Of a stretch of 64,000 bases of DNA, positions 17,716-28,057 are shown in pieces. The notes under the pieces were generated by a model. That model ran no database searches and was not told the DNA's origin. It was given only the letters and a program-made list of their open reading frames with translations. The translations under genes were made by a program, and so were the position numbers. Source of the DNA: Microcoleus sp. bin48.metabat.b7b8b9.023. Its GTDB lineage: Bacteria; Cyanobacteriota; Cyanobacteriia; Cyanobacteriales; Microcoleaceae. The stretch covers positions 1 to 64,000 of the forward strand of contig NZ_JAAFKG010000011.1 of the NCBI RefSeq assembly GCF_013299185.1, written 5' to 3'. Within the stretch, counting starts at the first letter, position 1. Each line of letters begins with the position of its first letter.

Positions 17716-19317
17716 TTAAATCACAAAAGGTTCGATCGCGATTTCCTGCCATTTCCCTTCAAATCGTTCGACAACCAAAGGCCGAACTCTGAACTTGGGG
17801 GGAGTCCCGTCAAGAACATCAATCCGCAAACACGAATAAGGACGGCGTTTGTGGGAACCTTCACCGCTGCGCCCGATAAATAGCAAAGATTCCGCTACCC
17901 GCCGGCTGGCTGTTTCAGCACCAGCCTCGCGCGCCAACCCATAAGCTTCCGGGCTCGATGCTTCCTGCAATATCGGCCCTTCGACACGCTGACGCCGCAG
18001 GCTGTGGCCGCTTCCCCCGCAGACAATCCAATTAATCCCAGAGTCGCCGTGTCCGGTATCCCCAGTGCGCAGGTATTCCAAACAGTGGGCGTGGCCTGTG
18101 AGTACCAAATCTACTAGGGGACGCCCCCGCGCTGCTTTCCCAACTGCATCGGCCACCGCATCGAGAACCTCCCGCAATCGCAACCGCACTGCCAAAGTTT
18201 GAGCTTGATTCCACTTTGTCGCCTCGGTTACGTAGGGGGGATGGTGCAGGTAAATTACCCGCCCCCGCACCTGAGAATCGCCCCAAGACTCAATCAATCG
18301 CCTTTTGAGCCATTCGAGTTGTTCAACATCTGTGGATGCTGTTCTGTCGGGCGACAGTTGTTTGTCGATATCCATCAGCATTTCGTCAACTTGCTCTAAT
18401 TTGGCGCGCAAGTCGTCTAGCTGTTCGGCTGCTTCGGGAATTTCCGGGTTGAGCCGATCGGACATTTCGAGCATTTCCAATTTTTCTTGTTCCAACTTTT
18501 GCCGATCGAGTTCCAAATTTTGGCGGTGAATGTCGCCCTGTTTGGTTTTCGGGATCGGTAAGGGTTCGTTGAAGGTATTGGAGTCGAGGGCGAAGAAGTC
18601 GATACCCCCGCTGCGAAACGTGTAATAGCGGTTGGGTAAGCGGGTAAAGCGTCCGGGTTGGTAGCGGATGCAGCGGCCTGTGCTGGTGCTGGCGGTGTAG
18701 TGGGCGTCTAGGTGCCGATCGAGCTCTCCCGGCAATTTGTGAGCTTTCAGGTAGTCGAGAAAAGCTTTGGCGTAGGCATTTCCGATCTCCGAACCGTGCC
18801 AGCCGACATCAAGATCCAACTTGGAACCCAACAGCCTCCGCAGCGGCAAAGCTGTCGCCGAGAGAATTCCGTAGAATATGGGCAAGTCGTAGTAGTCGTG
18901 GTTTCCCGGTACGGGCAAAAACGGAAAGTTGAACACCATGCGATCGTAAGCAATCCGAGATGGGTGCTCGCCACCGACGATAAACTCTCGGTAGGGGCGA
19001 ATAAAGTTTTGCAAGTAATATTCGCTGGAACCCACGAGATAAACTACATCGCCCGTATGCAGAGCAAAACGGCAACTTTGTCGTTCCGAGAGCATCAACT
19101 CGGCAACCTGCCGCTGCGGGTTGTGGCCGCGGTGGTTGCCCGTGCCGCTGTCGCCTGCGACTAAAAATGAAAACTCTGGAGAGTCTGGAACTCCATCGTC
19201 CAAAACCATCTTAGTTTGGTCAATTCCCCGATCAGCGATCGACTTTTCTTCCCACCGCACCCGCTCGTTCATTTTGCGGATTTTGACTGTTATTCGCGGG
19301 TCGGACACGAATTTCAC
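17716..19317 (-). CDS. calcineurin-like metallophosphoesterase
   Basis: A 533-residue protein with all metal-binding motifs of the superfamily: LVAGDSGTG (about 52-60), TGDVVYLVGSSEYY, PGNHDYYD, YLHHPPY and LTGHAHCLEY. An insert of about 60 residues between the motifs (LELDRQKLEQEKLEMLEMSD) is a predicted coiled coil. There is no signal peptide. It probably hydrolyses a phosphate ester; the substrate is not apparent. The first ATG at 19317 is used; a start at the internal MNERVRWEE is also possible. Confidence 0.85.
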   Translation of the reverse strand: MKFVSDPRITVKIRKMNERVRWEEKSIADRGIDQTKMVLDDGVPDSPEFSFLVAGDSGTGNHRGHNPQRQVAELMLSERQSCRFALHTGDVVYLVGSSEYYLQNFIRPYREFIVGGEHPSRIAYDRMVFNFPFLPVPGNHDYYDLPIFYGILSATALPLRRLLGSKLDLDVGWHGSEIGNAYAKAFLDYLKAHKLPGELDRHLDAHYTASTSTGRCIRYQPGRFTRLPNRYYTFRSGGIDFFALDSNTFNEPLPIPKTKQGDIHRQNLELDRQKLEQEKLEMLEMSDRLNPEIPEAAEQLDDLRAKLEQVDEMLMDIDKQLSPDRTASTDVEQLEWLKRRLIESWGDSQVRGRVIYLHHPPYVTEATKWNQAQTLAVRLRLREVLDAVADAVGKAARGRPLVDLVLTGHAHCLEYLRTGDTGHGDSGINWIVCGGSGHSLRRQRVEGPILQEASSPEAYGLAREAGAETASRRVAESLLFIGRSGEGSHKRRPYSCLRIDVLDGTPPKFRVRPLVVERFEGKWQEIAIEPFVI

Positions 19318-19918
19318 GCCACCTAGTCTCCCAAATTGCTCAGTTCCTAGTTAATCTTGCAGCGATCGCACGGGTGTTTACCTCTGTCTAAAAGCTGAAC
19401 ATCGCTCCGGGCTGGCGCGTGCGGGCTACAACCAGGTTTCTGCTTCCCTAGAAGTCGATCGACCCAGATTGAGAAAAACCGCGTTTTTTTGAGATTTAGC
19501 GCTCTGGCGGTTGTAAACTCACTATTGTTTAAAAAAAATGCAACTGCTTTTGGTTTGCCGACGATCCAAACCCCGATAGTCATAAGTCATTCCCAATCCT
19601 TCATTTTTTCAATTTTTCAATTTTTCAATCCTGCAATTTTTCAATCCAAAATCTAAAATCTCAAATGGTATCCGCTTAAATCTAATGTTATTGATGATAC
19701 AGAACCTCCTACTTCCCAGAATCGCGGCAAATTTTGAATTTTTAATTCTCTTCTGGCGCTCTCTCCCTCTCTCCCTCTCTTCCCCTCTGGCTTTTACCCC
19801 CCGATCTGACTTCTGACAAAAACCAGTTTTGAGTCAGGAGCGATGGCACGATCGCAGCGCGTTTTGATACCATTCAATCAAGCCCAAGACAATCAGGGAA
19901 TGTAGTGGAGGTGCCTAA
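19318..19918. other. gene-free stretch with low-complexity DNA
   Basis: No gene is supported. The stretch contains AATTTTTC short tandem repeats (about 19603-19645), a pyrimidine-rich CTCTCCCTCTCTCC run (about 19760-19785) and AT-rich DNA. The promoter of the gene at 19919 presumably lies at its right end, where GGAGGTG (19907-19913) is a good ribosome site for ATG 19919. Confidence 0.5.
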
Positions 19919-21304
19919 ATGGAGCTTTTCGGAGAACAAAAACGGTGTCTGGATGCTTTGGTAGCGTCGATCGAGCAATTGGGAGGTCGAGTAGACATTC
20001 CGAAGCTGGAGCAGATAGCAGAGCTCATCATTCAAACGATGAGGGGGCCTTGGCGCTACTTTCACACGTCGGAACACATTTTTGAGGTCGGGGGGTCAGT
20101 CGATCCGATCGAGGTGCTGTCTGCGCTGTTTCACGACCTCGTGTACGTGCAAGTCGATCAGGGCGTAAGTTTCAATATCAGCAGCGCCCTTTGTCCTTTT
20201 GTCCAAGAGGTGCGATCGCAGTTAGTGATTAGAGATCGAACCGAACTGCCCGACGATGCCATGTATCACCTGGTGGCCTCTGTCTTTGGGTTTGTTCCAG
20301 GCAAGATTCTCTCTCCGTTTGCCGGCCAGAACGAATTCTTGAGTGCCGTGATTGCTGCCAAATCTTTGGAGCCTTTTTTGCCAGCAAGTACGATCGCCGA
20401 AATTGCCGCTTGCATCGAAGCTACGATTCCTTTTCGTCCGATTTCGGCCAGCGGTTTGAGTGCGATCGAACTTTTGCACCAGCGCTTGGTAAGTGTAAAT
20501 CGCGATTTGAATTTCGGATGGACTGATGCCGAAACAGCAGAAATTGTCAAGCGTTCGGTCAGGTTAGCCAATCGGGATGTAGAAAATTTTGCCTCTCCAA
20601 ATTCCTCTAATTTCTTAGACAATACCTGGAACTTGATGCCAGAAACCAACCACGAATTGAGCAATGTCAATTCCTATACCGTGGGCGGATATCGCAAATC
20701 TCTACAAAAGATGGAAGGATTTTTAAACTTCCTCAAACCCGAACTGGTTTTTCAGCAATTTATGCAAGAACCGGACAATGAAACCTACGCTCACATGATT
20801 GCCCAAACTAGAAAAAATATCGCAGTCGCCAAACTTTATCTGGGTATCAAACTAATTACCATCGCAATTTTAGAAGCTCTTTCCTACCGTTTGGGGCGCG
20901 ACATTCCGCTTTCGACAATGATGGGAGAATTGCGCGCACCAGGATTTAAAACATCGGTTTTGGAAGATTACTTGCCCAACAGACAAATCGCTTACCCCTT
21001 AGAAAGTCAGTTAGAAAAAGAGGTTTTAGATTTGTTAGCAATAGGACGCAATCAAGAATCTCCCTATGATATTAAAAACTCCCCCGTGGCTACGTTTATT
21101 ATCAAATCTATCGGCTTTGCTGAAACCGAAAACTTTTTGAAGAAAGCTCAAGAGTTTTTTGCAGGTCACATTTCATCGGAAGAGTTTCTGTCTTACTGCT
21201 CTCCCGATGTCATCGATACCATCTCCTCCGGGGTTATGAAACTCTTTGACAGCAGGAAGACAGCTTTAGGAACAGTTAAGTTAGCTCACCAAAAAGTTTC
21301 TTAG
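19919..21304 (+). CDS. HD-motif protein of unknown function
   Basis: A 461-residue protein. The N-terminal 200 residues carry a histidine/aspartate pattern like that of metal-dependent HD phosphohydrolases: RYFHTSEHIFEV (about 47-58) and ALFHDLVYVQ (about 69-78). The arrangement recalls the HD proteins of COG4339, where YHxxxH and FHDxVY bind the metal. The C-terminal 250 residues are helical (KNIAVAKLYLGIKLITIAIL is the most hydrophobic part) and I do not recognise them. An excellent ribosome site (GGAGGTG) precedes the ATG. Hydrolysis of a phosphomonoester or nucleotide is a guess from the motif only. Confidence 0.65.
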   Translation: MELFGEQKRCLDALVASIEQLGGRVDIPKLEQIAELIIQTMRGPWRYFHTSEHIFEVGGSVDPIEVLSALFHDLVYVQVDQGVSFNISSALCPFVQEVRSQLVIRDRTELPDDAMYHLVASVFGFVPGKILSPFAGQNEFLSAVIAAKSLEPFLPASTIAEIAACIEATIPFRPISASGLSAIELLHQRLVSVNRDLNFGWTDAETAEIVKRSVRLANRDVENFASPNSSNFLDNTWNLMPETNHELSNVNSYTVGGYRKSLQKMEGFLNFLKPELVFQQFMQEPDNETYAHMIAQTRKNIAVAKLYLGIKLITIAILEALSYRLGRDIPLSTMMGELRAPGFKTSVLEDYLPNRQIAYPLESQLEKEVLDLLAIGRNQESPYDIKNSPVATFIIKSIGFAETENFLKKAQEFFAGHISSEEFLSYCSPDVIDTISSGVMKLFDSRKTALGTVKLAHQKVS

Positions 21305-21317
21305 AATATGTTGGCAA

Positions 21318-21423
21318 AATCAGGACTTACGCACAACATAATTTTGGTAAGGTGCGCTCTGCACCTCGTGAACATTACCGCTATAATTCGACCGTAAAAA
21401 CACTTTTTGCGTAAGTCCTGATT
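21318..21423. mobile_element. MITE-like element with 16-bp perfect inverted ends
   Basis: AATCAGGACTTACGCA (21318-21333) and TGCGTAAGTCCTGATT (21408-21423) are exact reverse complements at the ends of a 106-base element without a gene. It lies 14 bases after the HD-protein stop. Related ends (ACTTACGCAC / GTGCGTAAG) occur at 10487-10587. Confidence 0.75.
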
Positions 21424-21512
21424 CACAAAAAGAGGACTAAAGTCCTCACAAAAAACAAGCTTGAGCGCGCGAAATTAACCGGACATTAGCAGTAATCGCG
21501 ACTGAGTTATTG

Positions 21513-21911
21513 TTATTCTTTTCTTTCAATTATAATCGTCATGTGAGCGACTAATGCACCGATCGCTCCTACTGCTGCAATCACTGGAAACAAAGTCGCG
21601 CTGATGACTCCGCCGACTACTCCCACCGTCAGAGGAACTTCTACTAATATCCGTCCCTCTTCATTTTTGATAATCAGGCGACGGATACTCCCTTCGTGAA
21701 TCAGCTCTTTAACTTTAGCAACCAAATCGTCGCCGTTAATCTTCAACTCCTCGACGCTAACTTTGTCATTAGTATAAGCAGGGGTTTCTAGAGGAGTAGC
21801 GTCAAATTTAACTTCAGTAACTTTTTCGGCAGAAACTTTTCCCGATACAGGTATTGATTCGAGTTCTCTTCCCCCGACTGGTTCTTGTATGCGATCTGTA
21901 GGTGTGTCCAT
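21513..21911 (-). CDS. DUF4342 membrane-associated protein
   Basis: About 132 residues. The C-terminal 75 residues match the DUF4342 pattern: DLVAKVKELIHEGSIRRLII, then ILVEVPLTVGVVGG and a hydrophobic, probably membrane-inserted segment, ending in IIIERKE. The first 50 residues are polar. ATG 21911 is chosen because GGAGAA lies about eight bases upstream; the longer frame to 21989 adds 26 residues with no support. The function of the family is unknown. Confidence 0.8.
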   Translation of the reverse strand: MDTPTDRIQEPVGGRELESIPVSGKVSAEKVTEVKFDATPLETPAYTNDKVSVEELKINGDDLVAKVKELIHEGSIRRLIIKNEEGRILVEVPLTVGVVGGVISATLFPVIAAVGAIGALVAHMTIIIERKE

Positions 21912-22039
21912 TTTTTGTTCTCCTTTTCGGTAAAAGTATTTTTCTATAGAATTATTTAGAAATATAACACGCAACTTTTTGTTCATCAATCATACTTTTG
22001 GGTGATATTAAGGCATTTACGGTAAAGGTACGTCGATCG

Positions 22040-22203
22040 CCTCAGAAACCGGGTTTCTGCGAAGATTTCTGGTAACTCAACGAAAAAAATCCCAGAAACC
22101 GGGTTTCTCGCCCCCCATGTATAACCTCAGAAACCGGGTTTCTGCGAAGATTTCTGGTAACTCAACGAAAAAATCGTAGAAACCCGGTTTCTCGCCCCCC
22201 ATG
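22040..22203. repeat. two copies of an AGAAACCGGGTTTCT repeat unit
   Basis: A unit running from CTCAGAAACCGGGTTTCTGC to GAAACCGGGTTTCTCGCC is present twice in a row (about 22041-22118 and 22126-22203). Both carry the same middle (GAAGATTTCTGGTAACTC) and differ by a few bases. They are each highly palindromic. The remaining gap up to 22588 holds no gene that I can see; GGGGAAG (22571-22577) is a fair ribosome site for the next gene. Confidence 0.75.
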
Positions 22204-22588
22204 CGTCTAAGACTGAAACTCTCTCCCCTTGTGCCAATACGCTAACTGTCTACCTCAGAGCCTCCCACCGCCACACCCGTGAAAAACCTCAGATCGAGAC
22301 AGCCACAGGATTAGAGCTACTTTCACACCTTAGATATTCAGACTCAGCGGATGTAGAGGTTGAAATACTGACATTGTACTGAAAGTGCGATCGCCCCGCC
22401 GTGTATAGATTTAACACATCTCGTTCGGCCAACTGCACATGGAAACCCTCCCTTACTTTTCTCCACTATCATTTTTATTCAAATCATTGCCCTCGCCCCA
22501 CAAAACCCGGCCTCCCGAGGTGCCTCCCATGAACATCTTAGAGTTTCTAATGAGAATTGCTTAAAATAAAGGGGAAGCAGAAGTAATT

Positions 22589-25405
22589 ATGATCGAAATA
22601 TTATCGAAACCAAACCAATTATCTCAAATTGAAGTTGAGCTTGGCGCAAAGTCGGCTAAAATAGAATTTCTTCCTTCTGCTTCCCCTTTATTTCCCGTGT
22701 CCGATTTGGCAGCGACAGAATTTGCATATCAAGTTGGTGGCAGTTTGCAGGCGAATGCTCTTACCTACGTCACCAGAGCAGCAGATAGCGAACTTTACGA
22801 CTCGTTAAAAGCAGGTGATTTTTGCTACGTGCTCACCTCCCGACAAATGGGAAAATCGAGTCTGCGAGTGCAAACAGCGCGCCGCTTGCAAGCAGAAAAT
22901 ATTGCCTGCGGAATGGTTGACATCACAGGAATTGGCACGGCTCAAATAACTCCCGTCCAGTGGTATGCGGGTTTTACAGCCACTCTCGCCAATAGCTTTA
23001 AAATTAAAATGAATGTCAAGACTTGGTGGCGCGATCGAGAAGACTTGCCACCACCCGTCAGATTAAATGAATTTATAGAACAAGTATTGCTTCCTGCGAG
23101 CGATCGCAATATCGTAATTTTTATCGACGAAATTGACAGCATTCTCTCCCTGAACTTCTCCAGCGACGACTTTTTTGCATGGGTGCGCGGCTGCTACAAC
23201 AAACGCGCCGAAAATCCAGAATACAACCGCCTGACTTTTGCCTTATTTGGAGTTGCTACTCCTCAAGATTTGATCTCTGACAAAACCAGAACTCCGTTTA
23301 ATATCGGCCGCGCCATTGAACTCAAAGGATTCGATATTGCCGAAACCACACCTTTAGTCAGAGGATGGCCAGAAAAAATCGATAATTCCCACGAAATTCT
23401 CAAAGAAATCTTAGCTTGGACTGGAGGACAGCCATTCCTTACTCAAAAACTTTGTCAATTAACTGCCCAGAAGTTAGCAGCAGAAACCAGCCGCGATTGC
23501 CCTAGCCCAAGCAACTGTCAATTATTCATTGCCGAATTAGTGCAGTCTAGCACCGTAGAAAACTGGGAATTTCAAGACGAACCCGAACATCTCAAGACAA
23601 TTCGCGATCGCCTCCTGAGAAATCCCCAGCGCACCGGCCGTTTGCTGGGACTTTACCAACAAATTTTAGCAGGTATGACTCTGCCAAACGGCGCAGAAAA
23701 TACAGCAGAAGAGTCGATATATCAATACGATCTAGCTAAGTACAGTTCCGAAAAAATGGAACTTTTACTGTCAGGTTTAATCGTCCAAGATGGAGGCAAG
23801 CTGAGAGTTTACAACCAAATTTATGCGTCTATTTTTAATCAAGAATGGATACAACAAGAATTAGCAAAGCTCCTGCCTTACTCCGAGTCTATCTGCGCTT
23901 GGGAAGCCTCCAACCACACAGACGCTTCCCGCTTGCTGCAAGGCAGAGCTCTCGCAGAAGCATTAATCTGGGCGGCTGACAAAAGTTTGAGCGATCGCGA
24001 TTATCAATTCCTCTCGGCTAGCCAAGAACAAGAAAATCTGGAAGTTCAAAGAGCTTTGGAACTAGAAAAAGCAACTTCGCAAATATTAACCGAGGCAAAT
24101 TTAGTTTTGACTAAAGCTCAGCAAAAAGCCAAGCGAACAGTCCAATTTAGTTTGTTTGCACTCGCTGTAATTTCTGCTATCTCTGGTAGTGTCCTCGTGC
24201 AGGTGCAGCGAGTAGCCCAGAAAGCTGAAAATCAAAAAAAACAAGCAATAATTACCCACATAGAAGCACTCAATTCTACCGCCGATATTTCCCTAAGCTA
24301 CGATCAGCTAGGAGCTTTAATCGCAGCAGTCAGCGCTGGCAAAAAAATGCGAGAGATAGAAGTTTCCCCAACGCTGAAAGCACAGACACTAAATATACTG
24401 CACCGAACGGTAAATGCAGTTAGAGAACGCAATCGTTTGCCTAACGGACACACGGCTAATTTCAGCCCGGATGGCAAGTTGATTGTGAGTGCGACTGACG
24501 AATTGTTGGTGAATTTCTTTCAGCCTAACGGTAAGTTAATTTTGAGTTTTCCTGGACACACGGAGTCAATTACTGAGGTAGTTTTTAGTCCTGACAGTCA
24601 GTTAGTTGCTTCTACAAGTTTTGACAAAACAGTCAGGATTTGGCGCCGCGACGGGACTTTGCAGCAAGTTTTAAAAGGACATCAAGATTTAGTTTGGAGT
24701 GCAAGTTTTAGCCATGATTCTCAACTAATTGCTACTGCAAGTTCTGATAAAACTATTAAAATTTGGAGTACAGGCGGGGTTTTGCTGCATACTTTAAAAG
24801 GACATACTAGACCCGTTACATCAGTTAGGTTCAGTCCCGACGGTAATATGTTGGCTTCCACCAGTCAGGATCGAACTGTCAAACTTTGGAAACGCACTGG
24901 AAAAACACTGTTTCGACTTGAGAAAACTCTTTTGGGACACAAAGATGAAGTGTGGGGCTGCAATTTCTCGCCAGACGGTAAGATGATTGCTTCAGCTAGT
25001 CACGATTGGAAGGTAAAAGTTTGGAATACTGACGGCAAGTTGCTCCAAACTCTCGATTCTACAGCAGCTTTGGGTAATGTCAGTTGGAGTGCAGACAGCA
25101 AGTTGCTTGCAGGGGGCGGCACTGACGGCAAGGTGAGACTTTGGCGCCGCGACGGGACTTTGCTGCAAACTTTTAGGGCACATCAAGCGGATGTGTGGAG
25201 TGTGAGTTTTAGTGCCGATCGCCAAACTTTAGCATCTGCCGGGAAAGATGGGTCGGTGAAGCTTTGGAGTCTCGATCCTGCTAAAGTAGAAGGTGCCGAA
25301 CTTGACACATTGCTCGCCGTCGGCTGTCGCTGGCTCGGAGACTACCTGCAATACAATCCGGGTGTTGAGAGCGATCGGCATTTGTGCGAAAAAACTGATA
25401 ATTGA
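22589..25405 (+). CDS. AAA-like ATPase with WD40 propeller (AAA_35 type)
   Basis: A 938-residue cyanobacterial STAND-like protein. An N-terminal AAA-like ATPase has [12 protein letters not shown] (P-loop, about residue 87) and [13 protein letters not shown] (Walker B). A linker with a coiled coil is followed by one membrane helix ([20 protein letters not shown], about 515-535). Seven WD40 repeats (about 610-910) form a single propeller, with blades such as [13 protein letters not shown] and VRIWRRDG. It therefore probably sits in the membrane with the ATPase and propeller on either side of the helix in the chain. The ligand and output are unknown; signalling or defence roles are inferred for the class. 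Confidence 0.88.
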   Translation: MIEILSKPNQLSQIEVELGAKSAKIEFLPSASPLFPVSDLAATEFAYQVGGSLQANALTYVTRAADSELYDSLKAGDFCYVLTSRQMGKSSLRVQTARRLQAENIACGMVDITGIGTAQITPVQWYAGFTATLANSFKIKMNVKTWWRDREDLPPPVRLNEFIEQVLLPASDRNIVIFIDEIDSILSLNFSSDDFFAWVRGCYNKRAENPEYNRLTFALFGVATPQDLISDKTRTPFNIGRAIELKGFDIAETTPLVRGWPEKIDNSHEILKEILAWTGGQPFLTQKLCQLTAQKLAAETSRDCPSPSNCQLFIAELVQSSTVENWEFQDEPEHLKTIRDRLLRNPQRTGRLLGLYQQILAGMTLPNGAENTAEESIYQYDLAKYSSEKMELLLSGLIVQDGGKLRVYNQIYASIFNQEWIQQELAKLLPYSESICAWEASNHTDASRLLQGRALAEALIWAADKSLSDRDYQFLSASQEQENLEVQRALELEKATSQILTEANLVLTKAQQKAKRTVQFSLFALAVISAISGSVLVQVQRVAQKAENQKKQAIITHIEALNSTADISLSYDQLGALIAAVSAGKKMREIEVSPTLKAQTLNILHRTVNAVRERNRLPNGHTANFSPDGKLIVSATDELLVNFFQPNGKLILSFPGHTESITEVVFSPDSQLVASTSFDKTVRIWRRDGTLQQVLKGHQDLVWSASFSHDSQLIATASSDKTIKIWSTGGVLLHTLKGHTRPVTSVRFSPDGNMLASTSQDRTVKLWKRTGKTLFRLEKTLLGHKDEVWGCNFSPDGKMIASASHDWKVKVWNTDGKLLQTLDSTAALGNVSWSADSKLLAGGGTDGKVRLWRRDGTLLQTFRAHQADVWSVSFSADRQTLASAGKDGSVKLWSLDPAKVEGAELDTLLAVGCRWLGDYLQYNPGVESDRHLCEKTDN

Positions 25406-25809
25406 CATTTTGTGCCAATTAGCAGAAACAGGTTGCGGTTGAATTGTCACGGCTGGCGATCGGCTCCAGATTGGTCACTACTCTTTTCTGGATTGTCATA
25501 TAATTTTAGGTAAGGGGTAATAGCAAATGTCCTCGCCCAGATCGCGGATGTCTATCAATCTGAACCAAATTCATGTTATGAAACATTCAAGCTAGTGATA
25601 AGTGCTAGATTCTGGTTAGGAGAATTTGGGACAGATTAAACTTACTAAGTAGTCAGGTTGCAAAGGTATCTACTGTTAAATTAATCTAACCGGCTATATT
25701 GTTTCGGGTGAAAACAGCACGATTTAAGAAAAAAATCATGCTGAATTAACTCGATTGGAGCGAGTCGAATAGAGTTGATTGCCAAGCTATCAAAAGAGTA
25801 GAGAAAGCA
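25406..25809. other. gene-free stretch
   Basis: I see no gene, repeat or RNA here. The AT-rich part at about 25690-25745 may hold the promoter of the downstream histidine kinase, but no convincing box pair can be assigned. Confidence 0.4.
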
Positions 25810-27357
25810 GTGCAAATAGTACGCAATACTCCAGCAGCCAACAGCAACTGCCAATTACCAAAGGAGGGAGCAGTGTATGAAACTGATGGGGTGAGTCCCC
25901 TGAAATCGCCGCTCGGTTTGCGATCGACTCTAGAGGAATTAACCCTGTACAACTTTCTCCTGGAGTCAGAGTGTCAGGGTGGCGAAGTTACTAAAATTTT
26001 TCAATCTAATCCTTTACTTCCCGGCATCATCATTACTGAGAAAGGAAAGTTTGCAGGGATGATTTCGCGCCGGCGTTTTTTTGAACACATGAGTCGCCCC
26101 TACAGCTTGGAGTTATTTTCTCAACAGCCTTTGTTCATCCTGTACCGCTTTACTAAAACTGATATCTTGGTTCTCGATCGCAAAACCTCTATTATGAAGG
26201 CAGTGCGGCAGTCTCTAGAGCGATCGCCCGAACTAATCCACGAACCCATTGTAGTACAGGTAGAGCCGGACAACTATCAACTTTTAGACGTTCACCAACT
26301 ACTGCTTTCTCAGTTGCAAATTCACGAGTTAGCAACCGTGGCGATGCGGGAATCCCAAGCACAACTGAGACATCAAGCCCAACAGCTCGAACTTGCCCTC
26401 CTGGAACTTCAGCGCACTCAAACTCAACTAATTCAAACAGAGAAAATGTCTTCTTTGGGGCAGTTAGTAGCAGGAGTTGCTCACGAAATCAACAATCCCA
26501 TCGGCTTTATCTACAGCAATTTGCACCATGCTAAAGAGTATACCGAAGGTTTAATGCGGATGCTTTCTCTGTACCGGCAGCACTGTCCCGAATCTATCCC
26601 AGAAATTGAAGCGGAATCAGAAAACATCGAACTCGATTATTTGCTGGAAGACTTACCTAAAGTTTTTGATTCCATGCAGCAAGGTGCAGAAAGAGTGCGG
26701 GATATCGTTTTGTCGCTGCGGAATTTTTGCAGGTTAGACGAAGCCCAAATGAAGCAGGTCAACATTCACGACGGTATCAACAACACAATTATGCTTTTGC
26801 AAAGCCAGCTTAAAGGGAAACCAGGGCAGGAGGCGATCGCAATTCACAAAGAATACAGCGACTTGCCGCTGGTGCAGTGCTATCCCGGACAGCTAAATCA
26901 GGTATTTATGAATATTTTGGTTAATGCGATTTACGCTCTTGTTGAGTGCAAAAAACATGAAATTGTCGATGGCAAAACCCCGAACAATTTGCAAGCATGC
27001 GATCGAAATAATTCCCGTGCAAACACTCAATCTTCAATTTCTCATTCTAGCCATCTGATGCCTGCGATTCTGATTCGGACGGAGTTAATCGAGGGCAAAA
27101 AGGTAATCATTAAGATTTCTGACAACGGCCCGGGGATGACAGAAGATGTTCGGAAGCGGTTGTTTGACCCTTTCTTTACCACCAAGCCTGTGGGCAAAGG
27201 AACGGGGTTGGGATTGTCAATTAGCTATGAAATTGTTGTCAACCAGCACGGTGGCGAGTTGAAGTGCTTTTCCGAACCGGAAAAAGGAACTGAATTTGCG
27301 ATCGAGATTCCACTTCAACAGTTTTCCCCAGCACATATATTACCTCGCTTTGCTTGA
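25810..27357 (+). CDS. sensor histidine kinase
   Basis: A 515-residue kinase of a two-component system. Residues about 45-170 look like a pair of CBS-like motifs (LPGIIITEKGKFAGMISRR) that could bind a nucleotide. A coiled coil (QLELALLELQRTQTQL) leads into the phosphoacceptor H-box VAGVAHEINNPIGF (about 218-231). The ATPase domain has SDNGPGMTEDV, DPFFTTKPVGKGTGLGLS and a C-terminal end at 27357. There are no membrane segments, so it is soluble. No response regulator is adjacent. GTG 25810 is the only upstream start; an internal ATG near residue 69 would remove part of the sensor. Confidence 0.9.
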   Translation: MQIVRNTPAANSNCQLPKEGAVYETDGVSPLKSPLGLRSTLEELTLYNFLLESECQGGEVTKIFQSNPLLPGIIITEKGKFAGMISRRRFFEHMSRPYSLELFSQQPLFILYRFTKTDILVLDRKTSIMKAVRQSLERSPELIHEPIVVQVEPDNYQLLDVHQLLLSQLQIHELATVAMRESQAQLRHQAQQLELALLELQRTQTQLIQTEKMSSLGQLVAGVAHEINNPIGFIYSNLHHAKEYTEGLMRMLSLYRQHCPESIPEIEAESENIELDYLLEDLPKVFDSMQQGAERVRDIVLSLRNFCRLDEAQMKQVNIHDGINNTIMLLQSQLKGKPGQEAIAIHKEYSDLPLVQCYPGQLNQVFMNILVNAIYALVECKKHEIVDGKTPNNLQACDRNNSRANTQSSISHSSHLMPAILIRTELIEGKKVIIKISDNGPGMTEDVRKRLFDPFFTTKPVGKGTGLGLSISYEIVVNQHGGELKCFSEPEKGTEFAIEIPLQQFSPAHILPRFA

Positions 27358-27500
27358 TGACAGTTGACAGTTGACAGTTGACAGTTGACAGTTGACAGTT
27401 GACAGTTAACTACTGACTAATGACCAATGACTAATGACCAATGACTAATGACCAATGACTAATGACCAATGACTAATGACCAATGACTAATGACTAATAA
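27358..27500. repeat. GACAGTTGACAGTT and GACTAATGACCAAT tandem repeats
   Basis: Seven to eight units of TTGACAG (27359-27408) are followed by a run of GACTAATGACCAAT units (about 27415-27495). These heptamer-type repeats recur at 27898-27940, 29080-29160, 30601-30640, 30833-30870, 50901-50938 and 63255-63295. Confidence 0.85.
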
Positions 27501-27521
27501 CAACTAACAATTGACAACTGA

Positions 27522-27896
27522 CTACTGACTACCTTTGCAAACCCACTTCCACAAAACATGACTCGGCCCCTGTTGGCGAATGCGGCGCACTTGTTGTTCC
27601 AAACCCTGTTTTTCGCGCTCTTGCAATCCTCGCACATTGCGACTTTGCCTGAGCACTACTAAAGTCATCCCCAAGCACAAAACCAAACCGAGAGCTGACC
27701 AGCGGTGAAAATATAAACCGTAGCGCACCGCCGCCCAGGTGAAGTGCTCTAACCACAAAGCGATTTCGCGGCGCAAACCCCAAATACTCAAAGAACCGAC
27801 GCTAATCCACAGCAATATCACAGTTAACCAGCGGCCGTAAACTGTTAGTTTGTGAAGCCTTTGGACTTCTATTTGAAAATTTGGGTCATTGGTCAT
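27522..27896 (-). CDS. small cyanobacterial membrane protein
   Basis: A 124-residue protein with two hydrophobic helices (WLTVILLWISVGSLSIWGL and WSALGLVLCLGMTLVVL) and a basic C-terminal tail (EKQGLEQQVRRIRQQG). I recall similar proteins in other cyanobacteria without known function. Its first codons (MTND) overlap a neighbouring TGACCAAT repeat. It lies between two heptamer-repeat blocks. Confidence 0.65.
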   Translation of the reverse strand: MTNDPNFQIEVQRLHKLTVYGRWLTVILLWISVGSLSIWGLRREIALWLEHFTWAAVRYGLYFHRWSALGLVLCLGMTLVVLRQSRNVRGLQEREKQGLEQQVRRIRQQGPSHVLWKWVCKGSQ

Positions 27897-27897
27897 T

Positions 27898-28057
27898 TGA
27901 CAGTTGACAGTTGACAGTTGACAGTTGACAGTTGTTGATAGTCGGTGGTCAGTTATCAGTTATTAGTTTTCGGCAGTCGGTAGTCACTTCTCAGTTGTGA
28001 TTAATTCTCAATCAGCAGTCAACAGCTCGATCGCTAATGACCGATCACCAACAATCG
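27898..28057. repeat. TTGACAG heptamer block and related short repeats
   Basis: Six TTGACAG units (27898-27940) are followed by degenerate versions such as AGTCGGTAGTCACTTC and TCAGTTATTAGTT, reaching close to the secF stop. Confidence 0.7.
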
